Assembly: GCF_001866665.1 (NCBI RefSeq)
Contig: NZ_MLYO01000018.1
Coordinates: forward strand, 1-64,000
Source of the DNA: Streptomyces monashensis
GTDB lineage: Bacteria; Actinomycetota; Actinomycetes; Streptomycetales; Streptomycetaceae
Reading direction: 5' to 3'
DNA: 64,000 nt
This document shows positions 25,663-34,842 of the stretch, piece by piece. Positions within the stretch are counted from its first letter, which is position 1, and every line of letters begins with the position of its first letter. The translations under genes were made by a program, and so were the position numbers. The notes beneath the pieces are model-generated. The model saw only the letters and a program-made list of their open reading frames with translations, made no database searches and was not told the origin of the DNA.

Positions 25663-27410
25663 TGGGAACCCGCCCGAGCGATGCCGAGCGCCGGCAGGAA
25701 CGGGACCAGCTCAAAACGACGGCACCCGGCTCCGGCGGCGGCTTCGATCTGAAGCCGCCGCACCTGTACTACACCTCGGCCGTGGTGCGCGACGGGCAGT
25801 TCGACTACGACAAGGGCGCGACGACGCTGGTGAACGCCCTCAACCAGTACAGTCAGTCGGCGGGCACGGGATCGGGGCCCGACGCCTTCGCCAAGGCCTA
25901 TATGCAGATCGCCGAGAAGTTCGTCGAGGTCTGGGCGGCCAGCGTGGTGAGCGTCGGCGGCGTCGCTGTCGGCCTGACCCTGACGGCCAACAACTACCAG
26001 GCGGCGGACTGGGCTTCGCGAGGCATGTACGGTCCCCCGCCCCGCCGCACACCGCCCGTCGTCATCGACAAAGCGCCCGACTACGGGCGGATCAACGACA
26101 TCAAGTGGTCCGGCACCGGCCAGGACGCCGACTCATGGGCGATTTCCGGAGCCCTTGGCCACATCCCCGACTTCCTCGCGGGCGTCATCCGGCCGGCCAT
26201 CGAGTACGGTCTCAATCTGGGCAAGACGCATGAAATCACTCCCGGCGCCCGTGAAGACGACCTCAAAGGCATGTCCAGCGCGTGGCAGGAGGCCGGGAAG
26301 ACCGCGCTGAAAGCGGGGGACAACTTCACGTCCGCCATCGAGTACATGACCGATCCCCACGGGAACAACGAGTGGCAGAGCGCGATGAAGGCCTTCTGCC
26401 AGTCGATCTGGGGCACCACCGCCTGGGGCAGAACCCGGGACGCGCAGGGGCACATCGCGCAGCAGGGCGGCCGCAGCTGGAAAACCTCGGGCACCGTCGC
26501 CCCTGCGCAGCGCCGACCGATCCTGGAGGTTCTCCAGCACACGGCGGAAACCATGCACACGACCTGTTCCGACTTGGTCCAGGTCGCGCAGACGTGCCGG
26601 CAGACCACCAGCCAGCTCGCCGAGAAGGCCGCCAAGGGGATGGTGGAGGAGCTGACCAGCGGGAACCCGCTGGAGATCCTCGAACTCGCAGGCCCTCAGA
26701 TGTTCGCGAAGCTGGTCTGGACCTTCCGGAGTCACATGGACCGAGAAGCAGCGGACAAAGCTGTCGAAATCTACCAACAGAAATTCCACGAAGCCGCTGC
26801 CACACTGCTCGCTCTGGAATGGGAGCTGGACGAAGCGCTGAGAAGCGCGCCGACTTTCATCGCCGAGGAAGCCAGGGCGGAGGCCTTCGGCGGCCGTTCA
26901 CTGAACGACTTCAAGAAAGAACACAAGATCCTGAACGGGGAAAACCCATTCCCCTACAAATACACGATCGACCTGGCCATGGAGGAGGATCTCGAGGGCG
27001 GCCACACCATTGACAAACACGTGGGAAAGACCGATGCTCAGCTCCTGCAGCGCTTGCGTGATCAAGCCAAGGGAAACGGGGAGCCAAAGATTCCGGCAGC
27101 ATCCAGCTTCCCGGACCTGGATACTGCCCAGAATTACACGTTGGACTGCATTCGGCAGCGAACCACCGAGATCGACCAGTGGTTGGCCACCGGCGACCCG
27201 CCCACACCGCCGACCAAGGTCTTCACAGTGCCATCGGTGGGCGCCGCCGCCAACGACCCGCTGGCCGTCCCTCCGGTGACCGGGCGCACCTCACGGGTGG
27301 TCAACGGTCAGGCAACCCCAGTGACCAATGCTTACGGCGTCGCCACCCGCCTCAAATATGATGGCTCCCTCCGTCCGCCATTCGTCGTGGTCACATCCAT
27401 GCCTGAATAA
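25662..27410 (+). CDS. Polymorphic toxin with C-terminal RNase A-like domain (CdiA-CT type)
   Basis: A 582-residue toxin. Residues 1-430 are a helical, largely hydrophilic region with one hydrophobic stretch (VVSVGGVAVGLTLTANNYQA, about 86-105), probably needed for secretion or entry. The last 140 residues match the bacterial RNase A-like toxin domain: GGHTIDKHVGKTDAQLLQRL (His448, His453, Arg464), then SFPDLDTAQNYTLD, and the final strand VVVTSMPE (Thr578, Met580). In the Yersinia kristensenii CdiA toxin the important residues are His, Arg 11 positions on, Thr and a Tyr two after it; the first three have counterparts here, while the Tyr position is Met. Start overlap with the WXG100 gene implies type VII export. 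The gene just downstream is the likely immunity gene. Confidence 0.88.
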   Translation: MGTRPSDAERRQERDQLKTTAPGSGGGFDLKPPHLYYTSAVVRDGQFDYDKGATTLVNALNQYSQSAGTGSGPDAFAKAYMQIAEKFVEVWAASVVSVGGVAVGLTLTANNYQAADWASRGMYGPPPRRTPPVVIDKAPDYGRINDIKWSGTGQDADSWAISGALGHIPDFLAGVIRPAIEYGLNLGKTHEITPGAREDDLKGMSSAWQEAGKTALKAGDNFTSAIEYMTDPHGNNEWQSAMKAFCQSIWGTTAWGRTRDAQGHIAQQGGRSWKTSGTVAPAQRRPILEVLQHTAETMHTTCSDLVQVAQTCRQTTSQLAEKAAKGMVEELTSGNPLEILELAGPQMFAKLVWTFRSHMDREAADKAVEIYQQKFHEAAATLLALEWELDEALRSAPTFIAEEARAEAFGGRSLNDFKKEHKILNGENPFPYKYTIDLAMEEDLEGGHTIDKHVGKTDAQLLQRLRDQAKGNGEPKIPAASSFPDLDTAQNYTLDCIRQRTTEIDQWLATGDPPTPPTKVFTVPSVGAAANDPLAVPPVTGRTSRVVNGQATPVTNAYGVATRLKYDGSLRPPFVVVTSMPE

Positions 27411-27456
27411 CCCCGAGACTTTGCCGCGCAGAGCGATCCCGCCAGAAGGAGCCGCC

Positions 27457-28056
27457 ATGTCGTCCCCGGATGCCGAGGCCTGGGCCGAGGCCCTCGCCAT
27501 GTACGAGGAGCGGTACTCGTATGTCCTGGTGGGACCCCGCGCGCACGGGAACTGGGTACGGGACGTCGCGGCTCTGATGCGCCGAGAGGTGGCAGATCCC
27601 CGGTCATGGAAATGGGTCGACGTCGACGAAGGCGAGGAGGAGCGCCTGGACGACCCCGTCTTCCCCTTCGTCCTGCCGCCTGCAGAGGAGGGGCCTGAAG
27701 AGGAATGGCGGGACAGACTGCTGACGGTCCCCCGGGTATCGGTAAAAAGGCTGCTCGTCATGCTGGCCACGACATGGCTGAATGTCCCCCGAGAAATCAT
27801 CTACAATGACTTTGAGAGACGACGGCCGGAACTTGAGCGAAAGGCCGGGGTAATCCTCTCACGCTTCCCCGAGGAGACAGTCTTCTACACCAATTCCGGA
27901 GTTCCGGGCAGCGACAACCAGAGTCGATCGGACGTTCCGGATTTCTACGGAGCGATCACCGGCTGCGCCCCCGTTTCGCAGTACGACTGGGACCTCGGCC
28001 TTGTCGCGGTGTCCAGCGCAGAAGTGGGCCTCTTCTGGTCCTTCGACGCAACGTAG
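27457..28056 (+). CDS. Candidate immunity protein for the RNase A-like toxin
   Basis: A 199-residue, acidic, soluble protein I do not recognise as a named family. It begins with a helical part (SPDAEAWAEALAMYEERY) and ends with beta-rich sequence (YDWDLGLVAVSSAEVGLFWS). Its position directly after the toxin (46-bp gap), its size and its acidic charge fit a cognate immunity protein, which would bind the toxin in the cytoplasm. GC content drops towards the 3' half (for example ATCTACAATGACTTT), unlike flanking core genes, which supports transfer. AAGGAG lies 6 nt before the ATG. Confidence 0.6.
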   Translation: MSSPDAEAWAEALAMYEERYSYVLVGPRAHGNWVRDVAALMRREVADPRSWKWVDVDEGEEERLDDPVFPFVLPPAEEGPEEEWRDRLLTVPRVSVKRLLVMLATTWLNVPREIIYNDFERRRPELERKAGVILSRFPEETVFYTNSGVPGSDNQSRSDVPDFYGAITGCAPVSQYDWDLGLVAVSSAEVGLFWSFDAT

Positions 28057-28104
28057 AGCCGTTGCCGACCACTCAAAGACCTTCGACCCTTCCGGACGGA
28101 CTCC

Positions 28105-28464
28105 GTGAAAAACGCCGGTAACGCCGACGAGAACGCCGCACTGCCGCACGAGACACCCGCCCCGGTGCCCACCCGGTCCGCCACCTACCCCGACCGTGAG
28201 ACCGCCCAATGGGCCACCCAACAGGTCGTCACCGCAAACGAGCAGCTCATCCACCGCTGGCTCGCCCGGTCAACACGCCCCCGCCTGGCCATCGAGGCCT
28301 CCTGGCCGTCCCGGTCCGAGCCGGTCGGCCGGGTGCTGTTGCAGGCGATGATGCTGGCGGGCCGGGACCCGGTCGACGTACGCGCGGCCAGGGTGATCCT
28401 CAAGCGGGACACGACGCGCCCCCACGGATTCGCCGTCCACGCCACGTTCCCGATCTACCTGTAG
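28105..28464 (+). CDS. Orphan C-terminal piece of an RNase A-like toxin domain
   Basis: A 119-residue frame whose residues 28-119 match the second two-thirds of the bacterial RNase A-like domain: ATYPDRETAQWATQQVVTAN, the hydrophobic core IHRWLARSTRPRLAIEASW, VRAARVILKRD and the final strand HGFAVHATFP. The first third, which carries the His and the Arg 11 residues later, is missing, so it should be inactive alone. The Thr-x-Tyr pair of the final strand is also altered (Ala-Thr-Phe). The GTG at 28105 has only a weak upstream GGACGG, so it may not be translated. With the CdiI-type gene next to it, it looks like a silent toxin-tail/immunity cassette. Confidence 0.7.
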   Translation: MKNAGNADENAALPHETPAPVPTRSATYPDRETAQWATQQVVTANEQLIHRWLARSTRPRLAIEASWPSRSEPVGRVLLQAMMLAGRDPVDVRAARVILKRDTTRPHGFAVHATFPIYL

Positions 28465-28486
28465 CGACCTGGAGAGGCAGACGACC

Positions 28487-29176
28487 GTGCCCCTGAGCCC
28501 TCTCGAACACGACCGCCGTTACGGCGAACTCGACCACGTCATGCGCGCCTACCTCGGGCAGCCTGCGGACGACACCCCCGACAAGCCCGGTCAGGCACTG
28601 GCCGCCTACCTTCGCCACACGTGGCACAGCCGACCGTGGGCCCTCGCCACCGCCGAGCGGCAACTGCGCGACTACGCCGACAACCCTCCCGGACGGCTCC
28701 GGCTGCGCCTCGGCGAGTACTACGCCATCCCCGATGTCGGCCTGGCCGACGGAGACGTCCGGCAGTGGTTGTACTGCCTCGCCGATCACATCGAGCACAG
28801 CATCGAGAGCGGCGAGGTGCCGCCCCCGGCCACCCCCGCCACCCACTGGGAATGGCACGCGCGCTTTCCCGAACTCGGCCAGTTCCTCGGCGGCTGGTTC
28901 TCGCAGGACATGCCGGACGAGTTCGACGGTCATGATGCGGCGGTCGACGACTACCGCGACTCAGCGGACCCCCAGCTCGTCGCCCGCCTCGTCGGGGAAC
29001 TCCACGAGCTGCTCGCCCTGGATCTGGACGAGTCCGACTACGCCCTCGCCGTCGCCGAACTGGGCATGGAAGTCGACGCACCCGCGCCGTACTCGCCGAG
29101 CGGCTGGCTGGCACTGGTCGCCGAGCGGCTTGCCACGCCGCGTGCCGACTACGGCCCGACCGCCCCGCAGATGTGA
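28487..29176 (+). CDS. cdiI: CdiI-type contact-dependent inhibition immunity protein
   Basis: A 229-residue protein with an N-terminal half of the type found in actinobacterial CDI immunity proteins (LEHDRRYGELDHVMRAYLGQ; RQLRDYADNPPGRLRLRLGE). Its C-terminal half has the CdiI helical domain, recognisable from FPELGQFLGGWFSQDMPDEF and the following helices ending in LDLDESDYALAVAELGMEVD. Such proteins bind RNase-type CdiA tails and block them. It follows the orphan toxin tail by 22 bp, with GGAGAGG before the GTG. Its partner is thus probably the tail type now found only as a fragment, although it might also protect against the intact toxin. Confidence 0.82.
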   Translation: MPLSPLEHDRRYGELDHVMRAYLGQPADDTPDKPGQALAAYLRHTWHSRPWALATAERQLRDYADNPPGRLRLRLGEYYAIPDVGLADGDVRQWLYCLADHIEHSIESGEVPPPATPATHWEWHARFPELGQFLGGWFSQDMPDEFDGHDAAVDDYRDSADPQLVARLVGELHELLALDLDESDYALAVAELGMEVDAPAPYSPSGWLALVAERLATPRADYGPTAPQM

Positions 29177-29210
29177 AGTACGGTGTGAACGCGATGAGTT
29201 GTCACCGCTG

Positions 29211-29684
29211 ATGAAACGGCTGGCGCACGACGGACGTGTGTACGTGCGCTCAGGGCAGCTCCCGTCGACGGCCGGAGGCGTCGAGGGGATCCGGGCCGCC
29301 GTCGCCTCCGAAGTCCACGTCCTTCTGCGGCGGTTGTGGAAGGACTGGGAGCGATACGCCTCCGGCCCGGAGGGCCCGTCATCCGCTCAGCAGGTGGAGG
29401 AGGCACTGGAGACCCCCGCCGCACACCAGGCTGCGGAACTCATGGGCCGGTTCGCCGCCGAGTGCCTGATGTGGCCCGGTGCCACATTCATGGAACGCGC
29501 CGAAGCGGACGCCGTCGTCCGCCGTGTGGTGGAGCTTCTCGGGCCCGACGCCCGCTGGTGGTCCACCTATGACTCGGAGGCCGAGGGCGTCTGCACCGGC
29601 ATCTCCGCCTGCACCTTCGACGGCCTCGTCACCGGCACCGACGGCCGGCACTTCATCGTGCTGATCCAGGTCGGCGAAGACTGA
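29211..29684 (+). CDS. Unassigned small protein in the toxin island
   Basis: A 157-residue protein I do not recognise. It has a helical middle (VASEVHVLLRRLWKDWERYA; HQAAELMGRFAAECLMWPGA) and a short beta-rich C-terminus (ACTFDGLVTGTDGRHFIVLI) ending in an acidic tail. It follows the CdiI-type gene by 34 bp in the same direction, so it could be a further immunity protein, as is common in polymorphic toxin islands that accumulate immunity genes. The ATG at 29211 is used; a TTG at 29199 is an alternative and no strong ribosome-binding site is present. Confidence 0.6.
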   Translation: MKRLAHDGRVYVRSGQLPSTAGGVEGIRAAVASEVHVLLRRLWKDWERYASGPEGPSSAQQVEEALETPAAHQAAELMGRFAAECLMWPGATFMERAEADAVVRRVVELLGPDARWWSTYDSEAEGVCTGISACTFDGLVTGTDGRHFIVLIQVGED

Positions 29685-29800
29685 CTCCGGGGTCCGCAGT
29701 CGCGCGTTCCTGGCGGGCTTCACCCTCAATCGTGAACTTCCCGCTTGCAGTTGGCATATTCGATTTGCTCCGCTCTACGTTCCCCGCGGAGGTGGTTCAC

Positions 29801-30778
29801 ATGATCGAACCCAGCAAGCGGCCCGACTCGTCCCGCCGGCATGAGGCGATCGACGTCAGCGACTTCGTGTACGCGGCGACGGGCGCCCGCGTCAGGCGGC
29901 TGACGATGCCGGACGGGAGTCATTGGTTTCCGGCGGTGGATGTGTGCACGGAACTCGGATACACCACGCCCAAGAAGGCACTCCTCGATCACGTACCGGA
30001 GGAGCATCGAGAAAATCTCGAGACCGTGACTGGAAGTCACGGTCTCGGCATTCCCGCAGGTAGAGAGTGGCGTCGAGACCTGAACGTCATCTCTCTGCAG
30101 GGTCTCATCCTCCTCGTCCAGGCCTGCACGAAAGCCGCCTGTGCCCCCTTCAAGCAATGGGCCGCCGAGGTGATCGAGACCGTCCAGCGAGAGGGGTCCT
30201 ACACCCTGGAGGAGGCCGAGGTGCAGCCCGCCGACCCCGGTGCTCCCATCGCCTACGCCATGCCGGAGCAGGTGGCCGAGGCCATCGTCCGGCTGGAGGC
30301 GCACAACCTTCGGGTGGACGAGGATCTCGCGACCGCACAGCGCGAATCACTGGCTGTGCAACGGGAGTTGCTCGTCACGCAACAGGCCACGCTCGCCACG
30401 CAGCAGGCCGCCCTCACCGCCCAGGAGGCCATGGCGACAGCGATGCAGCGCATCGCCGACCGCCTCGACATCCTGGCCCTCGGCCGTCCCGCACCGCCGT
30501 CCGACACCTCCGCGGCTGCGCCCACGACGGAGTCCGTCCTCGCGGAATGGCGACAGCGGCTGTCCGTGACGGAGGACGTGTGGACCGTGGCCGTCGTCAT
30601 CGCCCCCGTCCTCGTCGACAAGGGCGAACTGCGCGAGCCACTCGAATCCATTGCCGCCCGCACGGGACTCTCGGTGCGGCGTGTCAATGAATGTCTACGA
30701 CTGCTGCGGCGGCACGCCTGCATCCGTTCCCGGGGCGGGGCCGAGGACGGGGCACCGGTGTACGTGTTGAACCGGTGA
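29801..30778 (+). CDS. BRO-N domain DNA-binding protein
   Basis: A 325-residue protein. Residues 18-125 match the Bro-N domain of phage antirepressors and baculovirus BRO proteins: the core DGSHWFPAVDVCTELGYTTPKKAL, then DLNVISLQGLILLVQACTKA. A Gln/Ala/Thr-rich coiled-coil-like segment follows (about 165-235). The C-terminal 70 residues resemble a winged helix (LRARTGLSVRRVNECLRLLR-like, here SIAARTGLSVRRVNECLRLL). BRO-N proteins bind DNA and usually come from phages or mobile islands. GGAGG lies 8 nt before the ATG; frame upstream of that is not conserved. It closes the accessory island and may be a phage-derived or regulatory component. Confidence 0.82.
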   Translation: MIEPSKRPDSSRRHEAIDVSDFVYAATGARVRRLTMPDGSHWFPAVDVCTELGYTTPKKALLDHVPEEHRENLETVTGSHGLGIPAGREWRRDLNVISLQGLILLVQACTKAACAPFKQWAAEVIETVQREGSYTLEEAEVQPADPGAPIAYAMPEQVAEAIVRLEAHNLRVDEDLATAQRESLAVQRELLVTQQATLATQQAALTAQEAMATAMQRIADRLDILALGRPAPPSDTSAAAPTTESVLAEWRQRLSVTEDVWTVAVVIAPVLVDKGELREPLESIAARTGLSVRRVNECLRLLRRHACIRSRGGAEDGAPVYVLNR

Positions 30779-30787
30779 GCGACTGGG

Positions 30788-30831
30788 CACGGGAGGCGGT
30801 CGCACATCGTAGGTGCGGCCGCCTTCCCGTG
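30788..30831. terminator. Strong bidirectional terminator between BRO-N gene and bkd operon
   Basis: A long near-perfect hairpin with arms of about 18 bp (30788-30805 and 30813-30831, one-base offset) and a 7-nt loop lies between two convergent transcription units. Confidence 0.7.
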
Positions 30832-30876
30832 GCTACGAGGCCACCCGCTCAGGGCTTCAAAGGCCCTCGAAGCCCC

Positions 30877-32259
30877 TCACGCCCAGCTGATCAGCCTCTT
30901 CGGCTGCTCCAGGATCGCCGCCACGTCAGCCAGCACCTTGGAGCCCAGCTCGCCGTCCACCAGTCGGTGGTCGAAGCTCAGCGCCAGCGTGGTGACCTGG
31001 CGGGGCTTGACCTTGCCCTTGTGGACCCACGGCTGCAGCTTGATCGCGCCGATCGCGAGGATCGCCGATTCACCGGGGTTGAGGATCGGCGTGCCGGTGT
31101 CGACGCCGAAGACGCCGACGTTCGTGATGGTGATCGTGCCGCCCTGCATCGCCGCCGGGGACGTCCTGCCCTCGCGGGCCGTCGCCACCAGCTCGCCGAG
31201 GGCCCCGGCCAGCTGCGGGAGCGTCTTGTCGTGCGCGTCCTTGATGTTCGGCACGATCAGGCCGCGCGGGGTGGCCGCGGCGATGCCCAGGTTGACGTAG
31301 TGCTTCTGCACGATCTCCTGGGCGGCCTCGTCCCAGGACGCGTTGATGTCCGGGTTGCGCTTGATCGCGACCAGCAGCGCCTTGGCGATCAGCAGCAGCG
31401 GGTTGACCCGCAGGCCCTGGAACTCCTTGTCCTGCTTCAGCTCCTCGACCAGCTTCATCGTGCGGGTCACGTCCACCGTCACGAACTCCGTGACATGCGG
31501 CGCGGTGAAGGCCGAGCCGACCATCGCCGTGGCCGTCGCCTTGCGGACACCCTTGACGGGGATGCGGGTCTCGCGCGCGGTGTCGTACGACGCCACGGGC
31601 GCCGGCGCCGGCGTCACGGGTGCGGCGGCGACCGGGGCAGCCGTCGGTGCGGCCGCCGCGGGCGTGGCCGCCGCGTGGACGTCCTCGCGGGTGATGACAC
31701 CGTCGGGGCCGGACGGGGTGACCGTGTCCAGGTCGACGCCGAGGTCCTTGGCCAGCTTGCGCACCGGCGGCTTGGCCAGCGGGCGGGGCTTGTCCACGGC
31801 CGGGGCGGCGTGGCCGTTCAGCTCCGCCTGGATCGCCTGGGCCGGTACCGGGACCGTGGCCTCGGAGCCCTTGCGGGGGCGGCGCTTGGTGGAGGACGTC
31901 GCCACGCCGTAGCCGACCAGGACCGGCTGGCGGCCCTCCGGCTTCGGGTCCTCCGCCGGGGCCTCGGCCGGCACCACGGGCTCCGCCTGCGCCGGGGCCG
32001 GCGCGCCGCCCGCCACGTCCACCGCGATGATGGCCGTGCCCACGTCGACCGTGGTGCCCTCGGGGAAGTGCAGTTCGCGGACCACGCCGTCGTAGGGGAT
32101 GGGCAGTTCGACGGCCGCCTTGGCGGTCTCGACCTCGCACACCACCTGGCCGTCGGTGACCGTGTCGCCCGGCTGGACGTACCACTTGAGGATCTCGGCC
32201 TCGGTGAGTCCCTCGCCGACGTCCGGCATCTTGAACTCGCGTACGGACGCTTCCGTCAT
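30877..32259 (-). CDS. bkdC: Branched-chain alpha-keto acid dehydrogenase E2 (dihydrolipoamide acyltransferase)
   Basis: The acyltransferase core of a 2-oxo acid dehydrogenase complex, moving the acyl group from E1 to CoA. The 460 residues comprise a lipoyl domain (lipoyl-lysine Lys47 in VETAK), an Ala/Pro-rich linker, an E3-binding domain (KLAKDLGVDLDTVTPSGPDG), a second Ala/Pro/Thr linker and the catalytic domain ending with SFDHRLVDGELG, which carries the catalytic His and Asp. I chose the ATG at 32259 because GGAGAGGG sits 8 nt upstream; a GTG three codons earlier is too close to it. It is the last gene of an E1alpha-E1beta-E2 operon. Pyruvate dehydrogenase is possible, but actinobacterial context favours branched-chain keto acids. 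Also named bkdH. Confidence 0.88.
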   Translation of the reverse strand: MTEASVREFKMPDVGEGLTEAEILKWYVQPGDTVTDGQVVCEVETAKAAVELPIPYDGVVRELHFPEGTTVDVGTAIIAVDVAGGAPAPAQAEPVVPAEAPAEDPKPEGRQPVLVGYGVATSSTKRRPRKGSEATVPVPAQAIQAELNGHAAPAVDKPRPLAKPPVRKLAKDLGVDLDTVTPSGPDGVITREDVHAAATPAAAAPTAAPVAAAPVTPAPAPVASYDTARETRIPVKGVRKATATAMVGSAFTAPHVTEFVTVDVTRTMKLVEELKQDKEFQGLRVNPLLLIAKALLVAIKRNPDINASWDEAAQEIVQKHYVNLGIAAATPRGLIVPNIKDAHDKTLPQLAGALGELVATAREGRTSPAAMQGGTITITNVGVFGVDTGTPILNPGESAILAIGAIKLQPWVHKGKVKPRQVTTLALSFDHRLVDGELGSKVLADVAAILEQPKRLISWA

Positions 32260-32278
32260 CGTCGTCACGACCCTCTCC

Positions 32279-33256
<978 letters not shown>

Positions 33257-33257
33257 G

Positions 33258-34499
33258 TCAGTGACCCCCTTCAGACGCGTCCGCGAACGACGCCTGGTAG
33301 GCGGCGAACTGGGCGCGCTCCTCGTCGACGAGCGCGTGCCCGTCCGCGTACACGTTCTCGAAGATGGCGAAATGATCCGGGTCGGGCATGGCACGGACCA
33401 CTTCGCGCACTCGTTTGCCCAACGCCTCGGACTCGGTCTCGAGTTCCGCGAAGAATCCGTCGTCCGTGTGGTTTGACGCCTCCAGGTACCGGCGAAGGCG
33501 CAGGATCGGGTCCTTCGCCTCCCAGGCGGCGCGCTCGTCGTCGGCCCGGTAGCGGGTGGGGTCGTCGGAGGTGGTGTGGGCGCCCATGCGGTAGGTGAAC
33601 GCCTCGACCAGGGTGGGGCCCTCGCCCCTGCGGGCGCGCTCCAGCGCCCACTTCGTCACCGCGAGACAGGCCAGCACGTCGTTGCCGTCGACGCGGACGC
33701 CGGGGAAGCCGTAGCCCTGTGCGCGCTGGTAGAGCGGCACCCGGGTCTGCTTCTCGGTCGGCTCGGAGATCGCCCACTGGTTGTTCTGGCAGAAGAACAC
33801 GACCGGGGCGTTGTAGACCGCGGAGAACGTGAACGACTCGGCCACGTCGCCCTGGCTGGAGGCGCCGTCGCCGAAGTAGGCGATCACCGCGCTGTCCGCG
33901 CCGTCCTTGGCGATGCCCATCGCGTAGCCGGTGGCGTGCAGCGTCTGGGAGCCGATGACGATCGTGTAGAGGTGGAAGTTGTTGCTGTTCGGGTCCCAGC
34001 CGCCGTTGTTCACGCCGCGGAACATGCCGAGCAGGTTGGTCGGGTCGACCCCGCGGCACCAGGCGACTCCGTGCTCGCGGTAGGTCGGGAAGACGTAGTC
34101 GTCCTCGCGCGTGGCCCGCCCGGAGCCGATCTGGGCGGCCTCCTGGCCCAGCAGGGAGGCCCACAGGCCCAGCTCGCCCTGGCGCTGGAGGGCGGTGGCC
34201 TCGGCGTCGAAGCGGCGGGTGAGCACCATGTCGCGGTACAGGCCGCGCAGGTCTTCGGGGGTGATGCCGGCGACGTAGGCGTCGTACTCGGCGTTCTTGA
34301 CGCGCTTGCCCTCGGGCGTGAGGAGCTGGACGAGCTCGGGCTCGGCGCTCTTCTTCGCGGCGGTGCGGGTGGTGCGCTTGGTACCGGTGGCTCCGGACGC
34401 GGTGCCGGACCTGCCGGACCTCGCTCCGGTACCGGTCTTGCCGGCCTTGTCTGCGGCGCTGCGTCGCGGCTGGCGCGCGGCACTGCTGTCCACGGTCAC
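33258..34499 (-). CDS. bkdA: Branched-chain alpha-keto acid dehydrogenase E1 alpha subunit
   Basis: The thiamine-diphosphate-binding alpha subunit that decarboxylates the branched-chain 2-oxo acid. The cofactor motif runs from AYFGDGASSQGDVAESF to FFCQNNQWAIS (GDG...NN). The substrate-side segments LWASLLGQEAAQIGSG and DDYVFPTYREHGVAW are also clear. The first 55 residues are a Lys/Arg/Thr/Ser-rich extension (for example GTKRTTRTAAKKSAEPE) not needed for the fold and seldom this long; its purpose is unknown. The GTG at 34499 is chosen on the GGAGGAG five bases upstream. It heads the first bkd operon; upstream lies a 746-bp gap with a decayed regulator. Confidence 0.9.
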   Translation of the reverse strand: MTVDSSAARQPRRSAADKAGKTGTGARSGRSGTASGATGTKRTTRTAAKKSAEPELVQLLTPEGKRVKNAEYDAYVAGITPEDLRGLYRDMVLTRRFDAEATALQRQGELGLWASLLGQEAAQIGSGRATREDDYVFPTYREHGVAWCRGVDPTNLLGMFRGVNNGGWDPNSNNFHLYTIVIGSQTLHATGYAMGIAKDGADSAVIAYFGDGASSQGDVAESFTFSAVYNAPVVFFCQNNQWAISEPTEKQTRVPLYQRAQGYGFPGVRVDGNDVLACLAVTKWALERARRGEGPTLVEAFTYRMGAHTTSDDPTRYRADDERAAWEAKDPILRLRRYLEASNHTDDGFFAELETESEALGKRVREVVRAMPDPDHFAIFENVYADGHALVDEERAQFAAYQASFADASEGGH

Positions 34500-34842
34500 G
34501 TGTGCTCCTCCGTCGTTCCGGCCCCCGGGGTTGCCGGTAGGCCAGTGCGGCTCACCTGTTTCGACCACCGGGCACGGGGTGGGTGCCACTCGGCCGGGAA
34601 CAGGCGTGACAGGTGCCCCGGCGAGCGCCCTGCAACCAACACGTTACCCAGTGCCTCACATTTCTGTGAAACCCCATCTGACCTGCGTCTTTGATTGGAT
34701 TTCCAAGTAAATTCGAGGGAGCTGGAAGCATGCTGGTCACAGCCTCGCGAACGGCCGGAGCAAGCGCACGTTATCCCGCGCACCCAGGTCACGGGAAGAG
34801 TCTGCGTGTGAGACGGGCCGCATACGCGAAGGCGTAAAAATC

